From positions 28,037 to 92,036 of the forward strand of contig JAHIVC010000011.1 in assembly GCA_018816945.1 (NCBI GenBank): DNA of 64,000 bases, read 5' to 3'. The notes below the pieces were generated by a model. It had not been told where the DNA came from. It searched no databases and saw only the letters and a list, made by a program, of their open reading frames with translations. This DNA comes from Bacteroidota bacterium (GTDB taxonomy: Bacteria > Bacteroidota > Bacteroidia > Bacteroidales > GCA-2711565). Both the position numbers and the translations under genes were made by a program. Shown here one piece after another: positions 8,363-17,073 of this stretch (the first letter of the stretch is position 1; every line of letters begins with the position of its first letter).

Positions 8363-9427
8363 ATGATCAATAAAGATGAAATAACTATTGCTTGGATTAA
8401 CAAAATCTCTAAGGGAAACCGTCAAGCGGATAAAATTCTTATCGAAAAACTAATTCACGCATTGCTTTTATTGGAAGGACTTGCGATATATAAACTCCCA
8501 TTTGTATTTAAAGGGGGCACAGCATTAATGCTTCACCTCAATTCAACAAAAAGACTCTCCATCGACATTGATATTATAATCCCTGAAAAAGTAGATAAAT
8601 TAGAAGAAATCCTAGATGATATTGCTGTGGAACAAGGATTCTCGCGAAAAGAGTTACAACACAGAGATACCATCTCAAAGATTAAAAAGAATCATTATAA
8701 ATTTTTCTATGCTCCAATTCATAAGTCAAATAAAGAGGAGGAATATATTTTACTTGATATCTTATATGAAAACATTAACTATTCAAAGATTGAAAAAATC
8801 CCTGTACAATCATCTTTTGTGCCATTGAAAGGTGAAAATGTTTTTGTTGATATTCCCTGTTTGGAAGATTTGCTTGGTGATAAATTGACTGCCTTTGCTC
8901 CAAATACAACTGGTATTCCATACTTTAAAAAGGAAGATAGCATGAGTATGGAAATCATTAAACAACTCTACGATATTGGAATCTTAATGGAGGTGGTAAA
9001 CGATGTGCAAATGATTAAATCGACCTTTTATCGTTTCGCGGCAGCTGAATTATCTTATCGAAATAATGAAGTTATCAATGAAGATGATGTATTAGAAGAC
9101 ATCTTCCAAACCTCCTTATGCATAGCAACTAGAGGAGCAGACGGCATGGGAGATTTTAAACATTTACAACAAGGTATCCAGAGAGTAAGCAGATTCATTT
9201 TTTCCGAGAGCTATCACTTGGAAAAAGCGATAATCCATGCTTCAAAAGCTGCATATATGGCCTCTTTAATAAAGCATGGTGCCAAAAAAATAGAAAAATT
9301 TAAAAATCCTGCGCAAATAAAGGATTGGATTATTGGAGAGCCACTAAATAACAAATTAAGCAAATTTAAAAAATCAAATCCCGAAGCTTTTTTTTATTGG
9401 TATAAAATTAACCAACTTATAACATAA
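8363..9427 (+). CDS. AbiEii/AbiGii-family nucleotidyltransferase toxin
   Basis: AbiEii toxins are DNA-polymerase-beta-fold nucleotidyltransferases that arrest growth, in characterised members by modifying tRNA 3' ends. The key motif is clear: FKGGTALMLHL (G51-G52) followed by RLSIDIDII, with catalytic acids D68 and D70. The helical C-terminal region is typical, with EDLLGDKLTAFAPNT carrying the conserved Lys segment near residue 175. At 354 residues it is within the normal range. It follows its antitoxin directly. On the island it could act in phage defence or stabilise the element. Confidence 0.88.
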   Translation: MINKDEITIAWINKISKGNRQADKILIEKLIHALLLLEGLAIYKLPFVFKGGTALMLHLNSTKRLSIDIDIIIPEKVDKLEEILDDIAVEQGFSRKELQHRDTISKIKKNHYKFFYAPIHKSNKEEEYILLDILYENINYSKIEKIPVQSSFVPLKGENVFVDIPCLEDLLGDKLTAFAPNTTGIPYFKKEDSMSMEIIKQLYDIGILMEVVNDVQMIKSTFYRFAAAELSYRNNEVINEDDVLEDIFQTSLCIATRGADGMGDFKHLQQGIQRVSRFIFSESYHLEKAIIHASKAAYMASLIKHGAKKIEKFKNPAQIKDWIIGEPLNNKLSKFKKSNPEAFFYWYKINQLIT

Positions 9428-9567
9428 ATAAACTAGATGGGACGTTCAGCAGTAGACGACATGAACAATAAAACCAATAATGCTTTAAAACAATTGATGC
9501 AAAAAAATCACTTCGGCCATTATTTCAGATGTTTGTGAAAATATATTAATATCCACACCTCAGCCAG

Positions 9568-9687
9568 ACCTGGGATGATGGCCTGCTGGTTGAAAAGATT
9601 ACTTACATCAAAAACTAGGGCCAGCCATTCCAATTCAAACGCGAATTCTTCATCAATCCCGATGAAGAACAAAACACCCTATTCTAA
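9568..9687 (+). pseudogene. C-terminal remnant of an unidentified gene
   Basis: A 39-codon frame with one internal TAG reads TWDDGLLVEKITYIKN, stop, then GQPFQFKREFFINPDEEQN and ends in TAA. It looks like a protein tail but I do not recognise the family. It lies between AbiEii and repeat copy B and is probably debris from a lost gene. Confidence 0.3.
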
Positions 9688-9890
9688 TCCATCCTTTTAT
9701 TTGATCTTTTAAAGTTTATTGTACGATAAAGCGCTGGCCCGAAAAAACGGCGAGGTTTAGGTAGGCCATATGCGTTGGGAGAATCGTTTTTTCTGTCCTT
9801 TCTTTTGGGGAGCCTGTCCCGAATCATTTCGGGATTTCTTTGGACAAGCAAAGAAAATGAACAATATTTCACCAATTCACTAATTTACCA

Positions 9891-10140
9891 ATTCCCCAAC
9901 AGCCAAAAACTGTGTGCGCAGTGTGTGTTTTTTATATATATTATTAATAATCAATCAAATATAGCGAACACATTAAACGAACATAGTTCAAATCAGATCT
10001 TTCATTGTTCGCCTGCTGTGCGCTCCAAAACATGCATTACGAAAATATGTGTGCGCAATCCTGTACATTATAACCCGCTCTATATCTGCAACATATACCA
10101 AGCGCACACAAACACCCCCTTCCAAATTCATTATTTTCTA
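9891..10140. repeat. GTGTGCGC-rich repeat, copy B (right of the AbiE pair)
   Basis: This is the second copy of the ~250-base noncoding repeat at 7241-7490, exactly 2650 bases downstream and in direct orientation. It keeps the tgtgtgcgca start, the ttttatatatattattaat stretch and the cgcacacaaacacccccttc end, but has lost several internal GTGTGCGC motifs. Together the copies bracket the AbiE toxin-antitoxin pair. Confidence 0.7.
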
Positions 10141-10686
10141 TGTTTTTTAAGACAAGACAATCTTCCCCCTTCGGGGGAATTAAAGGGGGCACCATATTGA
10201 GATTGAAATGTATTGCAATCTACTCCCTTTCATAGACCTATACTGCCATTTGCAGTAAATTACCACCATTTGAAAATCCATTTTGCTAATGATTATTAAT
10301 ACATGCAAATTTACTCGATTCTGTAAAATTAATCAATCTTGGTTTATGGGACTGATGTGGCGAAGCCGTTTAAAAAACAATTACATTTGAGGATAAATAG
10401 TATCACATATATACACGCATAAATCACAAAAAAGCAATATAATCTTCTTTTTATGAGATGATTATAGAGGATTCCCTCCCTAAAAGGAAAATATTACGTA
10501 AGTAGTTGGATCGAAAGAAATAGTTAGTGGAACCTATCTTTAGCCTCTATGTGTTTGTTCATATCAGAAGTAAAAAGTTCTTTACAGTTTTAAATACCTC
10601 TTCAGTATATAGCTTTGTATGTTTTGGTAAATAGCAGCTTCAATCCCTGATAATCAGATAGAATTTATCAAGAAAGTAGTCAATAA

Positions 10687-10875
10687 GAATCTATTTTTGA
10701 GGCTATCAATAGTATTTTAAATGTCAATCCAAAGGTTGTAGTATTACACGGCCCATTAGGATATAAAGGAGAAGTGCTCGCCTTAAAGGGTAAAAATCAT
10801 TTACTTGTGAGAATTGAGTATTTAGACGGCATGATTTTGGTTGAAATTAATGGTAAATGCTTGAATTCTTTTTAA
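10687..10875 (+). pseudogene. NusG/UpxY-like KOW-domain remnant
   Basis: A 62-codon frame lacks a start codon and is closed upstream by TAA. It encodes NPKVVVLHGPLGYKGEVLAL followed by KGKNHLLVRIEYLDGMILVE. This matches the C-terminal KOW region of NusG-type antiterminators, where GPLxGxxGEV is diagnostic. The N-terminal NGN domain is absent, so this is a fragment. Confidence 0.5.
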
Positions 10876-11095
10876 TATTTTAGTTCATATTTTAAGATAA
10901 GATTAGTTATATGTTTTAAAAAATAATCAAGAACCCAATTTTTGGTTTTTCAAATTAAAGGATAGATGTTGTTAGTGGCTTTTGACCACTACAGAAGTAC
11001 GGAATATATAAAAGAACACTGATATTAATGGGAAATTCAGTTGATTATGCTAATACTCCGCGCTTGTTTATTACATTTTATTAGATATTTATTGA

Positions 11096-12178
11096 ATGAC
11101 AAGAAACAATTTTTATAATAAAAGCCTTTTATATAATAAAAGTCAGTTATTTTGGATGCTAAATTTAATTGGGTGGTTACTATTTCATTTGCTCTGCCTT
11201 TTATTATATTTTGATCCAAAATCTGGTTTAATTGAGTATGGGCTTTACATAACATACGCAATATCAGGATTCATAACTACATTATTCTTACGATATGTCT
11301 ACAAAAAATTATTGTTTAAAAATGACAAAAAATCTGTTGTTCGATTATTATTGGTCATTTTCTCAACATCAATCCTTTCGTTAATCTTGTATAAAGGGTT
11401 GGAAATTCTTACTTCCATTGCTTTTACTCCAATAAATTATTGGATCCTGAATATTATTAAACCAACCGTTTTCTCATTCATTAGGGACAACCTATTAGGT
11501 TTTCTTACCTTGATTATTTGGAGCATTCTCTATTATATGATAAATATGTGGATTGAGTTTATAGTGAATGAAGAAAGAATAGTTAAAGCAGAAATTCATT
11601 CGAAGAAGTCTCAATTACAAATGTTACGCTATCAGCTTAACCCACATTTTCTATTCAATTCTTTGAATTCAATTAAAGCATTAACTATTGAAAATCCGCA
11701 GAAAGCAGGGTTTATGATTACTGAATTATCTGAATTTTTAAGGGCTACATTAAACTATAATGATAGGATATTTATAACAATCAGAGAGGAAATTGATATT
11801 ATTGAAAAGTATTTATCTATTGAGAAGATTAGATTTGAGGAAAGGCTTGAACATAGAATCACCTTTAGCGAAGGCCTCTTAGATAAGGAGATACCATGTT
11901 TTATTACACAACCATTAGTGGAAAATGCAATAATACATGGACTTACATCAAATCCAGGGGGAATAAACTTATGGATAAATTTTTCGATTAATGATGAATT
12001 TCTTATCATTGAAGTAGAAAACAGTGGTGTGTTGAATAAGAATAAAATTACTTCCGGAACAGGGATAAAAAATATTATTGAACGACTTGAAAATTCTTAT
12101 CCTGGTCAATTTAAACTGGATATTACGCAAATAAACAATTTTGTAAATGTTCAACTCATAATACCATCAAAACAATGA
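11096..12178 (+). CDS. LytS/YehU-type sensor histidine kinase
   Basis: This 360-residue sensor has four to five hydrophobic helices in residues 18-155 and no obvious extracellular domain. The His_kinase domain motif follows: LRYQLNPHFLFNSLNSIKAL, with phosphoacceptor H184. A C-terminal HATPase region contains QPLVENAIIHGL and SGTGIKNIIERL. This is the standard partner of LytTR response regulators in Bacteroidetes. Its stop overlaps the start of the regulator gene by four bases (ATGA), so the two are translationally coupled. The signal sensed is unknown. The pair lies at the left edge of the exported-hydrolase block. Confidence 0.92.
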   Translation: MTRNNFYNKSLLYNKSQLFWMLNLIGWLLFHLLCLLLYFDPKSGLIEYGLYITYAISGFITTLFLRYVYKKLLFKNDKKSVVRLLLVIFSTSILSLILYKGLEILTSIAFTPINYWILNIIKPTVFSFIRDNLLGFLTLIIWSILYYMINMWIEFIVNEERIVKAEIHSKKSQLQMLRYQLNPHFLFNSLNSIKALTIENPQKAGFMITELSEFLRATLNYNDRIFITIREEIDIIEKYLSIEKIRFEERLEHRITFSEGLLDKEIPCFITQPLVENAIIHGLTSNPGGINLWINFSINDEFLIIEVENSGVLNKNKITSGTGIKNIIERLENSYPGQFKLDITQINNFVNVQLIIPSKQ

Positions 12179-12900
12179 AATATACTGCAATTGTCATCGA
12201 CGATGAAAGGTTGGCCAGATTGACTTTATTAAAAGACTTAGAGTCATTCCCCGAAATAGTGATATTGGGTGAGGCATCAAGTATTTATAATGCCAAGCTT
12301 TTAATTGAAAAATTGAATCCTGATCTTTTATTTCTGGACATACAGCTTGTAGATGGAACCGGATTTGACCTGATTAACAACATCGAATTCTCGGGAAAAA
12401 TCATTTTTATTACTGCTTTTGATGAATATGCCATCAGGGCCTTTGAAATAAATGCCGTCGACTATTTATTGAAGCCTATATCTATAAAGCGATTAAAAAA
12501 TGCCATTGATAAGCTATCAGTAACAGATAAACAAAATACTGTCTCTACTTCTTTTAAGCTAAATTATAAAGACCGACTAATGGTGATGCATAAAAAGTCA
12601 ATTAATTTCATTAAAATTGATACCATCGATTCAATTTATGCTTCCCGTGAATACAGTTATATACATACCATTAATGGGAAGGAATATCTTACATCAAAAT
12701 CTCTTGGTGAATGGGATGCTCGATTACCTGATGAACATTTTTGCCGTATTCACCGTTCAGCTATAATAAATTTCGATTTCATTATTAAAATTGAACACCA
12801 CATGACAGGTACTGCAAGTGTTTTCATACAGGGATTAACTGAACCATTGAATATTTCCCGTAACTATTTCCGGAAATTGAAAGACAGATATTGTTTATAA
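12175..12900 (+). CDS. LytTR-family response regulator
   Basis: The 241-residue protein has a receiver domain at residues 1-115 with acidic D9-D10, phosphoacceptor D55 in LLFLDIQ, the ITAFDEYA switch segment and K100 in DYLLKPI. A LytTR DNA-binding domain follows from about 145 (IDSIYASREYSYIH, FCRIHRSAIINFDFI, RNYFRKLKDRY). It would regulate transcription when phosphorylated by the overlapping sensor. Targets are not evident from the sequence; the adjacent + strand cargo is an obvious candidate but that is inference. Confidence 0.93.
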   Translation: MKYTAIVIDDERLARLTLLKDLESFPEIVILGEASSIYNAKLLIEKLNPDLLFLDIQLVDGTGFDLINNIEFSGKIIFITAFDEYAIRAFEINAVDYLLKPISIKRLKNAIDKLSVTDKQNTVSTSFKLNYKDRLMVMHKKSINFIKIDTIDSIYASREYSYIHTINGKEYLTSKSLGEWDARLPDEHFCRIHRSAIINFDFIIKIEHHMTGTASVFIQGLTEPLNISRNYFRKLKDRYCL

Positions 12901-13072
12901 GGCCATTGGCTAAAATGATAATTAACGCTATGGTTGTTTAAAGTTTTTATTTGTATCGATTTTCTAACATTCGATAGTTTAGAGCTGGATACAGAAATTC
13001 TTTAAATGATTGGGCTAATCCTCATGATAGAACAATCATCGAAGATTTCAAACTTAAATAAATAAAATCATC

Positions 13073-13762
13073 ATGAAAGCAATAATAAAAAAAATCGTAT
13101 TTGGGATTATTGGAGCAATAATTCTTTTTGTTGTAGTTGTAATTGTCAACCTTATAGTATTAGAGAAAAATGCATCCATTGTATCCAAGGGGAAGCCAAT
13201 TGTAAATTATAATGAATACAATCGTGCACTTTTGGTTATTGATATCCAAGAAGCTACAACGGGAGAAATTTCAACTGACTTTTACTATAAATTAAATTCT
13301 GACGATTTGATAGAAAGCATTAATCAATTAGCAGAATATTTTAATGCTCAAAATAACCTTGTTGTTTACATCAGGAGTTAAATAACAAACCCTTTTATAA
13401 ATTTACTAAATGATTCGTTTGCAAAAGGTAGCTTAGGGGCAAGGTTTGATAAACGGCTCAAAATCGTTTCAGGTGTAGAGATTGTAAAGAACAGAAATGA
13501 TGCGTTTAGAAATACAAATCTCGATGATGTTCTAACCAGTAATAAAATAAGTGATTTGTACATAGTGGGGCTCGATGCAGCTCAATGCATTAAAGCAACA
13601 GTTGAAGCCGCACAATACAGAAATTACAAGGTTGATCTTATCGAAGAAGCTATTTTATCGAAATCAAAGGAAATGAAAGATAGCATGATGGTAAATTTTA
13701 ATGCAAGAGGCGTTTACGTTATACATAGAGATAGTTTAGATATATTAGATATAATTGAATAA
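13073..13762 (+). pseudogene. isochorismatase-family hydrolase broken by one nonsense codon
   Basis: Codons 1-102 and the continuation from 13382 to 13762 are in the same frame and together make one isochorismatase-like protein of about 229 residues. It has an N-terminal membrane anchor. The first part has the ALLVIDIQEATTG core with the catalytic Asp. After a TAA the frame continues with ITNPFINLLNDSFAKGSLGA, then IVGLDAAQCIKATVEAA with the catalytic Cys. The stop falls at VVYIRS-stop-ITNP, where relatives usually have Glu, so a single GAA-to-TAA change explains it. An intact paralogue lies at 32654. A real mutation and a sequencing error cannot be separated here. Confidence 0.75.
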
Positions 13763-14009
13763 TATATAAAACAAGAATATACCAGCCCAGGATACTATTT
13801 TATCCTTACTTAATTGTTATTAATCAGTAGCTTGTTTTAAAACAGATGAGATATTTCTCGGGATTAATTACAACAGGTCTCTGTATCGTAAATCGAAGGG
13901 TAAAAACTTAATATTTAACAAACTTAACTTTGATTAAATCCTGCCCTGGAAATGGTGTACATCATATTAAGACATAAAAATTGTTTAATCTAAATAATGA
14001 GTTTATAAC

Positions 14010-14851
14010 ATGAAAGTAAATAGAATCTTTAATTATTTCATTGTTTTATTTACACTTTGCTTAAACCTTTTATGTTTAGGACAAAGCAATATAGAAAAGC
14101 ACCGTATCAGATCAATTGCAGTCAATTCAGATTATTTGATTGAGATTGTTTTACCAAAAGAGTATTCAAAAGAAGAGAAATATCCAATAGTTTATTGTAC
14201 AGATTGGTTTCATACATCAGGATTTCTCAAGTCCATTTATAGCTGGCTTGAATATGGCAGATCTGTGAAGAATGTTATTCTTGTCGGTATTTCAGTTGAA
14301 AAGAATGCGCAAGAATGGTCAGTCAACAGGTACAGGGATTTTACACCCACTCACCCTCATGATAATTATTCCATCGGTTATACCTATGCCCCGGCATTAG
14401 AATTAACAGGAGGAGCCAACAATTTTGTAAAATTCATTAAACATGAGTTGATCCCCTTTGCTGAGTCAAAATTCTCTTCAGATACATCGAAGAGAGGATT
14501 TATAGGCTATTCGCTAGGAGGCTTACTTTGTGCTTATATTCTTTATCACGACCCAGGTATTTTTCATTATTACTTAATTGGAAGCCCTTCCTTATGGTGG
14601 GATAATTTTTCATTAATCAATGAATTAAAAGATTCAAAGACAGAACCTATAAGGCAAGGTAAAATTTATCTGTCAATTGGTGAATACGAAGATGGTGAGA
14701 TGTTGCAAGGATTTGGACAGTTAAGAGATTATATTGAAAAAACAGTACAGATTCACTAAAACTTAAAACAGAAATCATAGCTGATGAGAGGCATGCAAGT
14801 GCCTTACCCATATCCTTGTATAATGGTTTTAGATTTCTATATTTGAAATAA
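14010..14851 (+). pseudogene. esterase (alpha/beta hydrolase) with C-terminal frameshift
   Basis: The gene starts with a signal peptide ending near LCLGQS. It encodes an esterase-D/IroE-like alpha/beta hydrolase with nucleophile elbow GYSLGG at about residues 170-175 and the GSPSLWWDN motif. The main frame stops at 14759. Shifting by one base at an A6 run near 14739 continues the family C-terminus, KNSTDSLKLKTEIIADERHA, ending at 14851, which supplies the catalytic His. As sequenced, the enzyme lacks that His. This is either a frameshifted pseudogene or a homopolymer error. Confidence 0.7.
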
Positions 14852-15074
14852 TCTGAGTAAATCATTGTGAAGTAGTGACCGAATTACAAGTTTACAAATT
14901 CCCCGTTTAATAAATTCTCCAAATCAATCATCAATCAAATAATATTTTTAATTCACTTGTATTAAAGATCAACCATTCATCGATAATAACGACCATTCGT
15001 ATAATATATTATATTGATTAGTAACATCTTCAAGAAATATTCCGTCTTATGCAAGTAATCAAAACACGTAGAGT

Positions 15075-16994
15075 ATGAAAACAAAATTTACTTTAATTTT
15101 TGGGGCAATTCTCCTTTTTTGTTTTAACGTATTAGCGCAATCTTATATCGATTGGCAAAAGGATATTGATATTCTTATAGAAAAAATAGATAAATATCAC
15201 CCTAGACCCTGGACTCAGATTTTCCGTAATGATTTTCTAAAACAAGCTAATATTATAAAATCAAACCAGAAAAGATGGGATAATGATAGAATTACCTTAG
15301 AGTTGATGAAACTGGTCGCGCTCCTTAAGGATGGTCATTCGCAAATTTGGCTAAACAATCAGGATAATTTTAATCTTTGGTACCCGGTAAGGATTGAGAA
15401 TTTTAGTGATGGAATGTATGTAACGGGAGTATCAGAAAAATATAAAGATTTGCTCTATTGCAAGGTAATTGATTTTGACGGAAAAAATTGTGAAGAGGTA
15501 TATAGAGCAGTTGGCTCCATCCTGGCTGTCGATCATGAAGTTGGTATTTCGCAACATATTACAAATTACCTATCGAATGCAACTGTTCTAAACCTTTTAG
15601 GGATAGTAAAAACCAGACACAAGATGAGTTTAAATGTGAAATTTCCTGATGGACGGATAGATAAATTAGTTATTGAGGCTTCTGAATGGACCGGACTATT
15701 TAATTGGGCTTGGGTACCAAGTCAAGTGCCCACCAACGATAAAACAGTTACAATGTATACTAATCACCTTGATTCTTTACCTCTATTTCTTCAAGGTATT
15801 GTTGACCGTGAGAGAGACTACTGGTATAGACTTTCCGATGATAACAAATACCTCTATTTTCAGTTTGGCAATTGTACAGCAGAATCAGGTGATGAGAGTT
15901 TTTCGGATTTTACAAAAAGAATGTTTGATGAATATGATAAAAACTCGAAGTCGATAGAAAAATTCATTGTAGATGTCAGGTATAATGAAGGTGGAGATGG
16001 GTCCATAGTAAATGAATTAGTAAAAGAATTTATCAAACGTAAAAATAATCTTAGTAGAGGAAAGTTATTCATAATTACTGGGAAATACACCTTTAGTACC
16101 GCAACAAATTTCATTGGACAAATGCTCGAATATACCCAGGCTATTACAGTTGGGGATATTGCAAGTGGAGGGCTCAACTGGTGTTCTGATACATATAAAT
16201 TTGTTCTTCCAAATAGTCAATTAATAGTCGATATCTCTACTATGTACTGGCAAAAAGGGTTTGCTAATGATACAAGGGGGTACTATCCTCCTGATTATTA
16301 TATTCCAGTTAAGTCAACATATTATTTTGCTTTTAAGGATATTACTTTGGAAGCTATCCTGGGTAATAGGGTTGCACCCTTAAAAGAAATCTTACTTAAC
16401 GAAGGATCAGAAAGATTTTTAAATGAGTTAAAATCAAGAAAAAACAGTTTCCGTTTAAATAAATATTGGTTTCCTTACACTTCCTTTGATTTGACTTTGT
16501 TTGCATTTCAGAAACTTCTTTCTACTGGCAAGGTGGACGAAGCATTAACTATTTCCAAATTAAATATGGAATTATATCCAGAGGAAATAACACCATACTA
16601 CATTTCTGCAATGGTTTACGATGAGCTTGGCAAGTATAAAGAAGCACTGGATTGTTTCGATAAACTAGTTAATATAGAAGCCAATCATGCTGAGGCTAAT
16701 TGGGATAGAGAAAGAATTTATGCATTAGTACATCCTATCGTTCTGCAATCTGAATTAGTTGAAAAATATAAAGGAAATTTTGAAGGCGATAGAAAAATAA
16801 TCGATGAAGAAGGTAATCTGTACTATCAATTAGGATCTGGGCAAAAACGCAAGTTAATTCCTTTATCATCAACAAGTTTTTTAATTGATGGAATTAATCA
16901 ACATATAGAAATAAAAATGAATTGTGAAAAGCCGGAAGCTATTGTATTGACTAGATATAGTGGGCAAAGATCCAAGTTCAAAACTATTAATTAA
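15075..16994 (+). CDS. exported S41-like peptidase with TPR region
   Basis: This 639-residue protein has a signal peptide (MKTKFTLIFGAILLFCFNVLAQS). Residues 20-430 resemble S41 (tail-specific protease) proteins: VDVRYNEGGDGSIVNEL is the conserved NxGG strand, and TFSTATNF with Ser341 is the nucleophile region. There is no obvious PDZ domain. The C-terminal part, around residues 480-570, has a tetratricopeptide-like segment (ISAMVYDELGKYKEALDCFD). A domain of about 70 residues similar to the DUF3471-type tails of periplasmic hydrolases follows. It is probably periplasmic or surface-exposed; the substrate is unknown. Residues for the full catalytic set cannot be confirmed by eye. Confidence 0.8.
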   Translation: MKTKFTLIFGAILLFCFNVLAQSYIDWQKDIDILIEKIDKYHPRPWTQIFRNDFLKQANIIKSNQKRWDNDRITLELMKLVALLKDGHSQIWLNNQDNFNLWYPVRIENFSDGMYVTGVSEKYKDLLYCKVIDFDGKNCEEVYRAVGSILAVDHEVGISQHITNYLSNATVLNLLGIVKTRHKMSLNVKFPDGRIDKLVIEASEWTGLFNWAWVPSQVPTNDKTVTMYTNHLDSLPLFLQGIVDRERDYWYRLSDDNKYLYFQFGNCTAESGDESFSDFTKRMFDEYDKNSKSIEKFIVDVRYNEGGDGSIVNELVKEFIKRKNNLSRGKLFIITGKYTFSTATNFIGQMLEYTQAITVGDIASGGLNWCSDTYKFVLPNSQLIVDISTMYWQKGFANDTRGYYPPDYYIPVKSTYYFAFKDITLEAILGNRVAPLKEILLNEGSERFLNELKSRKNSFRLNKYWFPYTSFDLTLFAFQKLLSTGKVDEALTISKLNMELYPEEITPYYISAMVYDELGKYKEALDCFDKLVNIEANHAEANWDRERIYALVHPIVLQSELVEKYKGNFEGDRKIIDEEGNLYYQLGSGQKRKLIPLSSTSFLIDGINQHIEIKMNCEKPEAIVLTRYSGQRSKFKTIN

Positions 16995-17073
16995 GCCTGA
17001 ACCAACTGTGCCGAGATAAAATCCAATACCGAAAATAAATAGCTTCTAGATTGATGATTTATTAAAAATATTT

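Larger units (their letters stand above)
9428..11095. other. 1.7-kb gene-poor stretch with debris
   Basis: No intact gene is convincing here. Contents are a short remnant reading frame at 9568-9687, a hairpin cccgaa/ttcggg near 9818-9833, repeat copy B at 9891-10140, an AT-rich stretch without recognisable features, and a NusG-like fragment at 10687-10875. Open frames crossing the repeat are artefacts. Confidence 0.6.

Noticed and set aside
9775..10200. 141-residue open frame on the + strand
   Set aside because: It crosses repeat copy B and has no start context, signal or family features; the matching sequence in copy A does not keep the frame.
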